From Dyadobacter pollutisoli (lineage in GTDB: Bacteria > Bacteroidota > Bacteroidia > Cytophagales > Spirosomataceae): 64,000 nucleotides of DNA. Each line of letters starts with the position of its first letter. The stretch's first letter is position 1. Positions 1-9,400 of this stretch are shown one piece after another. The stretch covers positions 4,218,501 through 4,282,500 of the forward strand of contig NZ_CP112998.1 in NCBI RefSeq assembly GCF_026625565.1. Direction: 5' to 3'. The notes beneath the pieces were generated by a model that saw nothing but the letters and a program-made list of their open reading frames with translations, did not search any database and was not told the DNA's origin. Position numbers and translations under genes: made by a program.

Positions 1-2144
1 GCGGAAGGTATGCGATCGCATTCAATTACTTCAAGCAGGACGGTGTGTTGATCCACACTTCTTTTAACCGTTATTCATTGCGTTCCAATACTGAATTCTC
101 GTTCAAAAAACGCATCAGGGTTGGTGAAAACCTGGAAGTAAGTTATACGGAAAACAAGGGTTACTATAACAATAACGGAACTTCAAGCTCGGCCAACAAC
201 CAGGATGGGAACCCGATCGGAAACGGATACCGTATTCCTTCGATCATCCCGGTGTATGATATCATGGGCAATTTCGCTGCTACGAGAGCGGCGGGACTCG
301 GACCTGCTACCAATCCTGTGGCGCAGCTTTGGAGAACCAGAAAAAACCAGACTAACAACTTCCGCGCATTTGGTAATGCATACCTGGAAGTAGATATCCT
401 GAAAGACCTGACTGCGAAATCGAGCATTGGTATCGACATTACCGCTGCCAACCGCGTAGGTTATACCCTGCTGGATTTGGAAGAAGCCGAAATCGAAGCG
501 GCCAATGCTTTGACTAATGCCAATGCGTACGACATTAACTGGACGTGGTCGAATACATTGAACTACAACAAAACATTGGGCAACATTCATAAACTGGGTG
601 TCCTTTTGGGAACGGAAGCCATTAAAGGTACCGGTCGCGACTTTTCTGCGACCCGTACTACATTCTTCTCCGAAGATCCTCAGTACATGTTCCTTAACTC
701 AGGTACGGCGGGTATCAACAATACGGGCGCTGGCTACGAATGGGCACTTTTCTCCATTTTCGGAAAGGTCAACTACTCATTGCTGGACCGCTACCTGCTT
801 GAAGCTACGGTACGCCGCGATGGTTCTTCAAGATTTGGTCAAAACAACCGGTACGGAACATTCCCAGCATTCAGCGCGGGATGGAGACTTTCGGAAGAAG
901 CATTCCTGAAACCGGTATCGTGGATTGACGACTTGAAAATAAGAGCTGGCTGGGGTCAAACCGGCAACCAGGAAATTGGTAACTACAATGGATTCAGCAC
1001 TTACCGTTCAAGCCTGAGCCTTTCTTCGTATGCAATCGACGGCTCTAACAATGCGGTACAGCCTGGCTTTGATACCGATGCATTCGGAAACCCGAACGCC
1101 AAATGGGAGACTACCACGCAGACCAACGTTGGTTTGGACGCAACATTTCTCAAAGGAATGTTTGGTCTGAACCTGGATTTGTACAACAGGACCACCTCGG
1201 ACATGCTTTATCAGGTGAGTTTGCCTGCTACTCAGGGTGTCGCCACGATTCCTTATGTCAATGTAGGTGAAATGAATAATAAGGGTATTGATCTTGGGAT
1301 TGATTTTAACAACAAAGCATTGAATGGTGACCTTACCTATTCAGTAGGCGTCAATTTCTCGACTTACAAAAACGAGGTTAAAAAGCTGAACAACAGCGCA
1401 ACAGCAGTTCTTTTAGGACCAGCGATCCGTAGCTATACTTGGACGCGTTCAGTAGCCGGAATGCCATTGTACTCATTCTACGGTTTGCAGATCGACGGTA
1501 TTTACCAAAATCAGGGCGATGTGGATAGCGGACCAAAATATCCTGGTTACGCTGCAATTGGTAAATACAAATACCACGATACGGACGGCGACGGTACCAT
1601 TACCGATAACGACCGCAAGTTCCTCGGTAACCCGCATCCTGACTTTACCTATGGTATCAACCTGAATGTAGGTTACAAAAACTTTGACCTCTCGGCATTC
1701 TTCCAGGGCGTAAAAGGCAATCAGATCATTAACATGGTAAAGCGCTGGGTAGATTTCAACAACCAGGCGGGTAACCGCAGCCTTCGCATGCTGAATGACT
1801 CGTGGACTCCGTCAAATCCTGATGCTGTGTTGCCGATCCTGGATGCAAACGATAGCCGCAGCCAGCAGCCTTCGAGCTACTTCATTGAAGACGGCTCCTA
1901 TTTCAGAATGAAAAACCTGACGCTGGGCTACACATTGCCCTCCACAATGCTGTCGAAAATCGGTTTCGAAAGCGCACGTGTGTACCTGCAGGCCCAAAAT
2001 CTTTTCACGATCACCAAATACAGCGGTATCGATCCTGAGGTTACGTCGGTTGGCTCCACTCCGGGCAGCACAGTGCTTGGGGTAGATCAGGGAAATTATC
2101 CTAATTCCAAAATGTACCAGATCGGTATCAATTTCGGATTCTAA
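1..2144 (+). CDS. SusC/RagA-family TonB-dependent outer-membrane transporter, 5' partial
   Basis: This is the C-terminal part of a SusC-like TonB-linked outer-membrane channel that imports glycans or other large nutrients together with its SusD partner. The reading frame is open from base 3, upstream of the first possible start, a GTG at 45, so the gene begins outside the window. The sequence shows alternating beta-strand segments rich in Gly, Asn and Tyr, the conserved DGSSRFG segment of SusC barrels, a late YFRMKNLTLGYTLP segment, and a C terminus ending in aromatic Phe (GINFGF), as expected for barrel assembly. About 700 of the usual 1000 residues are present; signal peptide, CarboxypepD-like domain and plug are missing. 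The SusD gene follows after 51 bp and should be co-transcribed. The substrate cannot be deduced. Confidence 0.93.
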   Translation, partial: GRYAIAFNYFKQDGVLIHTSFNRYSLRSNTEFSFKKRIRVGENLEVSYTENKGYYNNNGTSSSANNQDGNPIGNGYRIPSIIPVYDIMGNFAATRAAGLGPATNPVAQLWRTRKNQTNNFRAFGNAYLEVDILKDLTAKSSIGIDITAANRVGYTLLDLEEAEIEAANALTNANAYDINWTWSNTLNYNKTLGNIHKLGVLLGTEAIKGTGRDFSATRTTFFSEDPQYMFLNSGTAGINNTGAGYEWALFSIFGKVNYSLLDRYLLEATVRRDGSSRFGQNNRYGTFPAFSAGWRLSEEAFLKPVSWIDDLKIRAGWGQTGNQEIGNYNGFSTYRSSLSLSSYAIDGSNNAVQPGFDTDAFGNPNAKWETTTQTNVGLDATFLKGMFGLNLDLYNRTTSDMLYQVSLPATQGVATIPYVNVGEMNNKGIDLGIDFNNKALNGDLTYSVGVNFSTYKNEVKKLNNSATAVLLGPAIRSYTWTRSVAGMPLYSFYGLQIDGIYQNQGDVDSGPKYPGYAAIGKYKYHDTDGDGTITDNDRKFLGNPHPDFTYGINLNVGYKNFDLSAFFQGVKGNQIINMVKRWVDFNNQAGNRSLRMLNDSWTPSNPDAVLPILDANDSRSQQPSSYFIEDGSYFRMKNLTLGYTLPSTMLSKIGFESARVYLQAQNLFTITKYSGIDPEVTSVGSTPGSTVLGVDQGNYPNSKMYQIGINFGF

Positions 2145-2195
2145 AAACGGGTATAATCAAAAAATCACTTATCTGAGAATCATAAGTTTATAGAT

Positions 2196-3860
2196 ATGAA
2201 AAAGAGACTATTGGTATTAACAGCATTAGTTTGCATAGGGATGATAACCTCCTGCAGCGATGGGTTTCTGGAAACTACGCCACTGGGTGTGGGAAATGAG
2301 CAGTCGCTTTCAAATAAATCCGGGGTAAATGCAGTCTTGATCGGTGCATACAGTTTGCTGGATGGTGTAGGCGCGGGACCAGTAAATACTTCATCCGTGA
2401 GCAACTGGATCTACGGCTCCATTGCTTCGGATGATGCTTACAAAGGCAGTGACGTAGGTGACCAGGCTCAGATCACAACCATCGAACGCTACATTCCACA
2501 AGCGGATATCGGCGCTTACAATGACAAATGGGTGGCCGTTTATGACGGTGTATCCCGCTCCAACAACGTGATCAAACTGATCGGCCTGACTACTGACATG
2601 ACTGATGCCGAGAAAGCGCAGGCATTGGGAGAAGCGCGTTTTCTGAGGGCGTGGTACCATTTTGAAGCTAAAAAACTTTGGAATATGGTGCCTTACGTGG
2701 ACGAAACCGTGACGGATTACATCAACCTGCCGAACGATAAGGATATCTGGCCCAACATCGAGGCCGATTTTCAGTTCGCGATCGACAACCTGTCGGCCAC
2801 CAAAGCGCAGGTAGGTCGCGCAAGCAAATGGACAGCTAAGGCGGCGATGGCCAAAGTACATATGTACCAGGCGGATTATACTGCGGCAAAACCACTTTTG
2901 GAGGACATTATTAAAAATGGCCCTTTTTCACTGGTAAACAGCTTTCACGACAATTTCAGGATTACGACGGAGAACAACAGCGAGTCGATCTTTGAAGTAC
3001 AAATGTCGGTAGGCGACGGCGGTAGCGGCCAAAACGGAAGCTGGGGAGATAACTATAACTTCCCATACGGCTCCGCTCCCGGCGGTTGCTGCGGATTTTA
3101 CCAACCTTCTCAAAACCTGGTCAATGCATTTAAAACAGATGCTGCGGGCTTGCCATTACTGGACACTTTCAATGATGTGGATGTAAAAAATGACGAAGGA
3201 CTTGCTTCCACAGATGCATTCACTCCTTACGAAGGAACATTGGATCCACGATTGGACTGGACCGTTGGACGCAGAGGATTGCCTTTCCTGAACTGGGGAA
3301 CGCATCCTGGTAAGAACTGGATCAGGGACCAGAGTTTCGGCGGGCCTTATACATTCAAGAAGTTTTTTGCTTACAGTGGCGAAAACGCCGGTGCCGAATC
3401 GCCTCGTGCCAATGCTAACAATTACCGCGCCATCCGCCTTGCCGACGTGCTTTTGATGCGTGCAGAAGTAGCTGTGGAAGAGAATGATCTGGCCACTGCG
3501 CTAAGCATTGTAAACCAAATCCGGACGCGTGCTGCTAATGTAGTAGTGGCCGGTGCTGACGGCAAACCTGCGGCTAATTATCTTGTAAAACCTTACACTG
3601 CGTTTGCTACCCAGGAATATGCTCGGAAAGCCGTTCGTTTCGAGCGTCGCGTGGAGCTGGCGATGGAAGGTCACCGTCACTTTGACCTGGTTCGCTGGGG
3701 AGTTGCCGACGTGGTCCTGAATGCCTACCTGACCAAAGAAAGCAAGAAAAGGACTTATCTGACCGGAGCGACTTTCGTAAAAGGGAAAAGTGAGTACTTC
3801 CCTATTCCTCAGGCGCAAATTGATATTATGGGAGCCAATATATTGAAACAAAATCAGTAA
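2196..3860 (+). CDS. SusD/RagB-family surface nutrient-binding lipoprotein
   Basis: A 554-residue SusD-like lipoprotein that caps the SusC channel and captures ligand at the cell surface. A signal peptide ends in a lipobox (ITSC) with the lipidated cysteine at residue 20, followed by acidic and small residues typical of surface-exposed Bacteroidota lipoproteins. The alpha-helical TPR-like region is visible in the middle (ALGEARFLRAWYHFEAKKLW), and the family C-terminal region is present (LADVLLMRAEVA, RFERRVELAMEGHRHFDLVRWG, YFPIPQAQID). It follows the partial SusC by 51 bp and ends before an intrinsic terminator, so the two form one transcription unit. Family assignment is firm; the ligand is unknown. 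Confidence 0.95.
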   Translation: MKKRLLVLTALVCIGMITSCSDGFLETTPLGVGNEQSLSNKSGVNAVLIGAYSLLDGVGAGPVNTSSVSNWIYGSIASDDAYKGSDVGDQAQITTIERYIPQADIGAYNDKWVAVYDGVSRSNNVIKLIGLTTDMTDAEKAQALGEARFLRAWYHFEAKKLWNMVPYVDETVTDYINLPNDKDIWPNIEADFQFAIDNLSATKAQVGRASKWTAKAAMAKVHMYQADYTAAKPLLEDIIKNGPFSLVNSFHDNFRITTENNSESIFEVQMSVGDGGSGQNGSWGDNYNFPYGSAPGGCCGFYQPSQNLVNAFKTDAAGLPLLDTFNDVDVKNDEGLASTDAFTPYEGTLDPRLDWTVGRRGLPFLNWGTHPGKNWIRDQSFGGPYTFKKFFAYSGENAGAESPRANANNYRAIRLADVLLMRAEVAVEENDLATALSIVNQIRTRAANVVVAGADGKPAANYLVKPYTAFATQEYARKAVRFERRVELAMEGHRHFDLVRWGVADVVLNAYLTKESKKRTYLTGATFVKGKSEYFPIPQAQIDIMGANILKQNQ

Positions 3861-3905
3861 GAGCAATATCCCGACCGATAATCATAATTATATTCTGTAG
3901 TTAAT

Positions 3906-3938
3906 AAAGTGCGACTTCGTTGGGATCGCACTTTTTTT
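3906..3938 (+). terminator. Intrinsic terminator of the first susCD unit
   Basis: A perfect 9-bp stem, AAAGTGCGA paired with TCGCACTTT, with an 11-base loop and running into seven T residues. It lies 45 bp after the SusD stop codon. Confidence 0.85.
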
Positions 3939-3940
3939 GT

Positions 3941-3997
3941 GCCACGAATGCACGAATGGACACTAATGCATTCGTGCATTATTCGTGTATTCGTGGC
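3941..3997. repeat. Imperfect inverted repeat, 17-bp arms
   Basis: The arms at 3941-3957 and 3981-3997 are reverse complements with one mismatch (GCCACGAAT-type sequence). The centre contains a further small palindrome around ATGCATTCGTGCAT. It looks like one of the CACGAAT-rich intergenic repeats common in Bacteroidota genomes. It lies where the toxin gene of the downstream TA copy should continue, so it may mark the deletion junction. Confidence 0.7.
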
Positions 3998-4036
3998 GAA
4001 ATAATCATCTGAGATAAGTATAGCATTTGGATCAGG

Positions 4037-4054
4037 ATGCCACGAAAGCGTCAA
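4037..4054 (-). pseudogene. Remnant of a YoeB-type toxin start (about six codons)
   Basis: Directly after the orphan antitoxin (4051-4260), a TTG overlaps its TGA stop as TTGA, exactly as in the intact pair at 4624-4627. The first codons read Met-Thr-Leu-Ser-Trp-His, matching Met-Thr-Leu-Ala-Trp-Gln of the intact toxin, and then similarity ends. The rest of the frame to 3854 has no toxin residues. I infer that this duplicated operon lost its toxin by deletion or replacement. Confidence 0.55.
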
Positions 4055-4260
4055 AGCTCGATAAGATCTCGCTGGACAAAGACGCTTCTGTTATTTTCGA
4101 AGTCGTCCATTGCCTGGAGAAGGCGCTCCCTGTCAATAGGGCTGCTTAATAAATAGTCAGTAGTATCCATTTCGACAGGCTTCTTCTTTTGAACCCTGCG
4201 GCTCAAAAAGTTAAGAATAGACCGTTTGCCTCTGTTTGTTGCCAAAGCTAATCGTAGCAT
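4051..4260 (-). CDS. Orphan antitoxin, paralogue of the antitoxin at 4624-4833
   Basis: A 69-residue protein whose first 13 residues (MLRLALATNRGKR) are identical to the antitoxin at 4624-4833 and whose remainder is clearly similar, with shared MDTT-YL-SSP, R-RLL-A-DD and RDLIE segments. A second possible start is the internal Met of MDTT, so the shared N terminus could instead belong to a leader. No toxin gene follows: only about six codons of similarity remain. It could still neutralise or regulate the intact neighbouring module, or it may be decaying. Confidence 0.6.
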   Translation of the reverse strand: MLRLALATNRGKRSILNFLSRRVQKKKPVEMDTTDYLLSSPIDRERLLQAMDDFENNRSVFVQRDLIEL

Positions 4261-4328
4261 CGTGAATAGTTTTAAATGTTAGTATGTGTCATGAAGTGAG
4301 TAATGTATCTCAAATGTAACGAAAAATT
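4223..4328. repeat. 106-bp direct repeat, copy 1
   Basis: Identical by eye over 106 bp to 4796-4901. It covers the first codons and the upstream region of the antitoxin gene on the minus strand, including a TACATTTG box at 4318-4311. The genes downstream of the two copies have diverged, so this segment was either recently converted or is under constraint. Confidence 0.9.
4311..4318 (-). promoter_or_regulatory. Candidate -7 box of the orphan antitoxin
   Basis: Reads TACATTTG on the minus strand, a full match to the Bacteroidota TAnnTTTG element, about 50 bp before the antitoxin start. No clear TTTG -33 box is visible. A small palindrome (CGTAC-TG-GTACG) lies just upstream and could be an operator. 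Confidence 0.4.
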
Positions 4329-4366
4329 TAGATCGTACTGGTACGACACAGCGACCTTATTATCAG

Positions 4367-4627
4367 TTATTTACCGTTATGATACCGACATTTCACAATA
4401 GTAACAATGCCATTCTCCACTTTATATATAAGACGATGCTCATCTGTGATCCGTCTTGACCAATAGCCTGACAAGTTCGAGCGCAGCAGTTCGGGCTTAC
4501 CTTTTCCTTCAAAAGGGGTTCTTAAACATTCCTTTATAAGATCATTGATCCGTTTTACAATGTTCTTGTCAGTTTTTTGCCACTCCAAATACTCGTCCCA
4601 GGCTTCGGTTTGCCAGGCAAGCGTCAA
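4367..4627 (-). CDS. yoeB: YoeB/Txe-family mRNA interferase toxin
   Basis: An 86-residue RelE-superfamily toxin that cleaves mRNA on the ribosome. It matches the YoeB family along its full length (EWQKTDK, RINDLIKE, PFEGKGKPE, SGYWSRRI, EHRLIYKV, KCRYH). The catalytic residues fall at Glu46, Arg65 and His83, the same numbers as in E. coli YoeB. Translation starts at TTG, overlapping the antitoxin stop as TTGA, which implies coupling; no better start exists. The antitoxin gene lies directly upstream at 4624-4833. The toxin appears intact. Confidence 0.92.
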   Translation of the reverse strand: MTLAWQTEAWDEYLEWQKTDKNIVKRINDLIKECLRTPFEGKGKPELLRSNLSGYWSRRITDEHRLIYKVENGIVTIVKCRYHNGK

Positions 4628-4833
4628 GGCTCAATAAGGTCACGATAAATAATATTTCGACCATTTTTGACATCGTCTATAGCTTTGAGCAGACGATCTC
4701 TATTCTCTGGACTACTCATTAAATATTCTGTGGTGTCCATCGGCACAAACCTTTTCTTTTGAGGTTTAAGGTTCCTCAAAAAACTTAAAATGGTGCGTTT
4801 GCCTCTGTTTGTTGCCAAAGCTAATCGTAGCAT
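4624..4833 (-). CDS. Antitoxin of the YoeB-type module
   Basis: A 69-residue protein encoded directly upstream of the YoeB-type toxin, sharing a TTGA overlap. It lacks an obvious YefM DNA-binding domain; the C-terminal half (MDTTEYLMSSP to RDLIEP) resembles the short toxin-wrapping segment of Phd/YefM-type antitoxins. The conserved MDTT methionine leaves open a shorter product of about 38 residues. Autoregulation is likely because the upstream 106 bp is perfectly shared with the second copy. The antitoxin role is inferred from position, not from a firm family match. Confidence 0.7.
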   Translation of the reverse strand: MLRLALATNRGKRTILSFLRNLKPQKKRFVPMDTTEYLMSSPENRDRLLKAIDDVKNGRNIIYRDLIEP

Positions 4834-4901
4834 CGTGAATAGTTTTAAATGTTAGTATGTGTCATGAAGTGAGTAATGTATCTCAAATGTAACGAAAAAT
4901 T
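4796..4901. repeat. 106-bp direct repeat, copy 2
   Basis: Second copy of the repeat at 4223-4328, spaced by 573 bp. It ends in the stop codon of the LacI-type regulator, so the TA promoter region directly abuts that gene. Confidence 0.9.
4884..4891 (-). promoter_or_regulatory. Candidate -7 box of the YoeB module
   Basis: TACATTTG on the minus strand inside the 106-bp repeat, about 50 bp upstream of the antitoxin start. A TTTGA lies ten bases further upstream, too near for a standard -33 box. Confidence 0.4.
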
Positions 4902-6073
4902 CAAAGAACACAGCTCCGCCGCGACGACCCCCGCACAATCAGTTCCGTATTCAGAATCTTCCTTTCATGCAGGTTCAGATCCTCCGAATCAACGAGTTGC
5001 AGGATCCATTCCGCGGTAGTCCGTCCGATTTCGAGGGTAGGCTGCCGGACTGTGGTGAGGCCGGGGCCGATGTAGGCCGACTCGGGATTATCACTGAACC
5101 CCACTACCCCGAGCTCGTCGGGAATGCTGATTCCTTTTTCCTTAGCGATAAGCATAATTTCAATGGCAGAAGAATCATTGACAGCAAAAACTGCATCAGG
5201 CCTGTCAGCCAGGTCCAGCAGATATTGGCCGTAGATCCTCGCCTTTTGCTGTGTTAGCATCCCCTGAATGATCATGTGGTCATCGATGCTCTTGCCGTGC
5301 TTTTCCATTGCGGCCTTATAACCCCTCAGCCGCTCCTGGCTCACCTGCAATGTGAGCGGTCCACCGAGGTGGGCGATTCTTTCGTATCCATTTAATATCA
5401 AATGCTCCACAGCCAGAAAAGACGCTTCAAAATCATTCACCACTACCTTGGGCACATCAATTTCTTCACATACCCGGTTAAAAAGGATCAGCGGAATCCC
5501 ACGTTTTTCAAAAACACTGAGGTGATCAAAATTATTGGTTTCCTGCGTCAGCGAGATCAGCAAACCATCGATCCGGTTGGCAAGCATTGCTTTGGTATTA
5601 GAAATTTCCACCTGATAGGATTCATTACTCTGCATGATCGTCAGGTTATACCCGGCCTTCGTCAGGATATCATGTGCACCGATAATGACATTGGGGAAAA
5701 ACGGGTTGTGAAATTCCGGAACGATCATTCCAATGGTATTCGTCTTGCTTTTCACCAGGTTATAGGCCAGCTGATTCGGCTGATAGTCCAGCTGCGTCGC
5801 TTTATCGAGTACCGCCTGGCGCGTGTCCGGGCTGATGTCAGCGTGACCATGCAATGCGCGGGATACGGTTGAATTGGAAACACCCAGTGATTTGGCAATG
5901 TCGATGATCGTGGTTTGATGTCGTTTTTTCCGAAGCAGAGACTGGGCTGAATCATCTTTTTCTGAACAGGTGAAATAGTAATTGCAGAGTTTACACAGGT
6001 AGCGCTGCTTTCCTCTCACATAACCCGCCTTCATAATTCCATCCACTTCCCCGCACTTGACACATTTGATCAT
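4901..6073 (-). CDS. LacI-family transcriptional regulator with an N-terminal zinc ribbon
   Basis: A 390-residue LacI/GalR regulator, longer than the usual 330-345. Residues 1-35 form a four-cysteine ribbon (C4, C7, C27, C30; CVKC and CKLC) resembling the zinc finger of IS1-type InsA proteins. Residues 53-100 carry the LacI helix-turn-helix (TIIDIAKSLGVSNSTVSRAL) and hinge. The rest is a periplasmic-binding-protein-like sugar-sensing domain (NTIGMIVPEFHNPFF, GLLISLTQET, FAVNDSSAIEIMLIAKEKG, TTVRQPTLEIG). It is divergent from the SusC/SusD genes at 6425, which it probably controls with the genes behind them. The start at 6073 is preferred because it includes the whole zinc ribbon. Confidence 0.9.
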   Translation of the reverse strand: MIKCVKCGEVDGIMKAGYVRGKQRYLCKLCNYYFTCSEKDDSAQSLLRKKRHQTTIIDIAKSLGVSNSTVSRALHGHADISPDTRQAVLDKATQLDYQPNQLAYNLVKSKTNTIGMIVPEFHNPFFPNVIIGAHDILTKAGYNLTIMQSNESYQVEISNTKAMLANRIDGLLISLTQETNNFDHLSVFEKRGIPLILFNRVCEEIDVPKVVVNDFEASFLAVEHLILNGYERIAHLGGPLTLQVSQERLRGYKAAMEKHGKSIDDHMIIQGMLTQQKARIYGQYLLDLADRPDAVFAVNDSSAIEIMLIAKEKGISIPDELGVVGFSDNPESAYIGPGLTTVRQPTLEIGRTTAEWILQLVDSEDLNLHERKILNTELIVRGSSRRSCVL

Positions 6074-6141
6074 TTCAATTGTATTATTTACATAAACAGC
6101 CCCCGAAACCTATTTCTTCTCTCCTTTCAGCAATCACTTCA

Positions 6142-6149
6142 CAAAAATA
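6142..6149 (-). promoter_or_regulatory. Candidate -7 box of the lacI-type gene
   Basis: TATTTTTG on the minus strand matches TAnnTTTG and would give a leader of about 60 nt. The -33 element is not evident. Confidence 0.4.
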
Positions 6150-6183
6150 TAAAATTCTTATATTAAAAATATATAAAACCATA

Positions 6184-6215
6184 TATCGGTAACGTCTCCG
6201 CAAACGTTGCCGATA
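6184..6215. promoter_or_regulatory. LacI-type operator candidate
   Basis: Inverted repeat TATCGGTAACG / CGTTGCCGATA with one mismatch. Its right part GCAAACGTTGC has the AACGTT centre typical of LacI-family operators. It lies between the divergent regulator and susC genes and overlaps a possible susC -7 element. Confidence 0.5.
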
Positions 6216-6424
6216 CTTTTTGTCTGAATTCTTGAATTATTAGGCTTTAAATCCTCTTGATTCGAGACTATCGAGCCATTATCTTCAAGTAAAAGTGTCG
6301 TTTTGAAGCGCAGAAACGACATTGGAATTACATTACTGAAACAGGTTACCAGTTCTCAAATAACCAAACAATTGTATTATTCCCATTTACCCGTTAATCG
6401 ATCAAACCCTAATTTTTTGTTTAT

Positions 6425-9400
6425 ATGAAGAAAAAAATACATCATTTGTTCTTGCTCCTGGGTATGTGCCTCGGAACAATGCAGACTGTTTTTGCCCAGG
6501 GCCAAACTGTGACCGGAAAGGTTACGGACGAAAAAGGAGAAGGTATTCCGGGAGCGAGCGTCACAGTAAAAGGAACACAGGTGGGAACGCTCACCACCGC
6601 AGAGGGTACCTACTCGCTGGAAGCACCTGGAAACGGCACATTGGTATTTTCCTTTGTCGGATACCTGAAAGAGGAAATTGCAATCAGCAACCGGTCTTCG
6701 GTGAATATTTCACTCAAAACGGACACCAAAGCACTGGAAGAAGTGGTGGTGGTAGGTTACGGAACGCAGCGCAAAGTGGAAACCACCGGTTCCATTGCAT
6801 CCGTAAAAGCATCTGACCTGGTACAGACACCGGTTGCCAACATCGCACAAGGATTGCAGGCACGTGTAGCAGGTGTGCAGATCAACCAGAACTCTGGCGC
6901 GCCAGGCGGAAATATCAGCGTCCGGATCAGGGGAACGAACTCTATCAACGGATCTTCGGAACCGTTGTATGTGATCGACGGAATCCAGATTTCCAATGGC
7001 GGCGGCATCACTGACGTGAGCCCGCTGTCGACCATTAACCCCAATGACATTGAATCAGTTGAAGTACTGAAAGACGCTTCAGCCTCAGCTATATATGGAG
7101 CAAGAGCCGCCAATGGCGTGGTGTTGATCACGACCAAAAGAGGTAAAAACGGAGCAACCCGCGTCACTTTCGACAGTTACTACGGTACTCAGAAAGTCAA
7201 CAAAACATTGGATGTACTGAATGCCTCCGAGTTTGCACAACTGGAAAATGAGGTTTTTAAAAATACCTACTACCCTGATCCCGCTTCGCTTGGCGAGGGT
7301 GTGAACTGGCAGAGCTACATTTTCCGCAAAGCCCCGATCCAGAACCACCAGCTTTCTGTCAACGGTGGAAACGAAAAGACCCAGTTGGCTTTGTCCCTCA
7401 ATTATTTTGATCAGGAAGGAACATTCATCGGCTCAGGCTTCAAACGCTACTCTTACCGTCTTAACCTGGATCACCGCCTCAGCAAATCCATTAAAATAGG
7501 CACCAGTATTTTGGGCAGTTATTCTGTCAATGATGGTATCCAGACCGGCGGAGAGAACATTGGCGACGGCGGCGCAGTGCTTTCGTCGGTTCTTGGCGCC
7601 GCGATTGGTGCACCACCTACATTGAAACCATACCGCGAAGACGGTTCCATTTTTCCTTTCGGAGAGCAGGCGGGCGGTCAGTATCGCGAGGTAGTTAATC
7701 CCCTGAATTTTGCTGCGGCTTTGAATAAAAGAGATATTAAAAGAACGCTGGCCAATTTGTATGGAGAAGCCAATCTTTTCGAGGGCCTTACTTATCGGGC
7801 TTCCTTCAACATCGACCAGAGAGCTGAGTTGTATGACGGCTATTCTCCCAGATCGATTATCAACAAAAGTGATTTGAATGATAATTCCGGTTCCGGTACC
7901 AAAGCCAATGCCAACTACCTGGCTTTACTTCACGAAAGTATCCTGACTTACAGCACTAATTTTGGCAAAAACCATTCATTCAAAGCTACGGCGGTATTTG
8001 GAACACAATTGGAACAATCTAATTCCAATACCATGAATGCATCAGGTTTCCCGAATGATGCTACCCAAAACGAGGCAATGCAGCTCGCATTGACCCGTAC
8101 GGTGAGCAGTGGCAGAAGCAGCCAGCGCCTGGATTCCTACATGGCCCGGGTGAATTATGGCTTCAAAGATAAGTTCTTCCTGGACCTTACTGCCCGTGCC
8201 GACGGTTCAAGCAAATTTGGGGCAAATCACAAATACGGTGTTTTCCCTGCGATTTCAGCGGCTTACCGTCTGATCGAGGAGTCTTTTATGAAAGACCTTA
8301 CCTGGCTGTCCGACCTGAAATTGCGTGGTAGCTTCGGGATAACGGGTAACGCCGGGGGTATCAACCCATATCAGTCGCTTTCGACCGCCGCAGCTACGGG
8401 GAGCGATTACCTGATCAACCATACTTATACGACAGGTATCAACCCGACCGGAATTGCAAACCCCGATCTGAGATGGGAGCGTTCGGTACAAAGTAACATT
8501 GGTTTGGATATCAGCCTGCTAAACAACCGGGTGAGTGTGATCGCCGACCTTTATCGCAAGAAAACAGATGATCTTCTGTACGTAAAAACACTTCCATTGA
8601 GCTCTGGTTATGGTTCAATAACAGGTAATTATGCCTCATTGGAGAACAAAGGACTTGAACTGGCAGTGAACGCGAGAATCCTGAATGGCGCATTGAAATG
8701 GGACGTTTCAGCCAATGCAACGATTAACCGAAACAAAGTACTGGACCTCGACGGAGGTGTTACCAACGAACGTTTCGTGACTACTTACACAGTTTTGAAA
8801 GTGGGACAACCGCTTGGAATGTTTAAAACCTATGTCTTCGATGGTGTAAACCAGACTGGCGATGCCATTCTCCCGGGTTATGACGGTCGCCTCGGTGGTC
8901 ATAAAATCAAAGACGTTACCGGCGACGGGCTGATATCGGCTGCTGACCAGGTGATTGTGGGTAATCCAAATCCAAAATTCATTTACGGGTTTTCTACCAA
9001 TCTGGCATACAAAGGCTTTGACCTTGGCGTCTTTATTTCGGGATCGCAGGGCAATGATATTTATAATGCAAGCCGATTATCATTCGAAAACCCGCTTGGC
9101 CAGCGCAATTTGCTGAAAGGTGTGGTAAATCGCTGGTCACCGACAAACCCGAGCAACCAGTACGTGAGCGGTGCGCAGGGCGGAAGGTTACCGATCTCAA
9201 ACTACGTGGTGGAAGATGGCTCGTACATGCGATGCAAAAACCTGACACTCGGCTACACTTTGCCTAAAATGAAGTGGGTACAGGGAATCAGACTGTACGT
9301 AAGTGCAAACAACCTGTTCACGATCACCGATTACAGCGGGTACGATCCTGAGGTGAACACCTATGCCGGTTCCAACACCGTGATTGGCGTCGACAACTTC

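Larger units (their letters stand above)
6074..6424. other. Divergent regulatory region between the lacI-type and susC genes
   Basis: 351 bp without a gene. It contains a candidate promoter for the regulator (6142-6149, minus), an AT-rich stretch, a LacI-operator-like inverted repeat at 6184-6215, and a relaxed -7-like TACTTTTTG at 6214-6222 overlapping it. From about 6230 to 6424 I see only a probable untranslated leader of susC. Confidence 0.6.
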
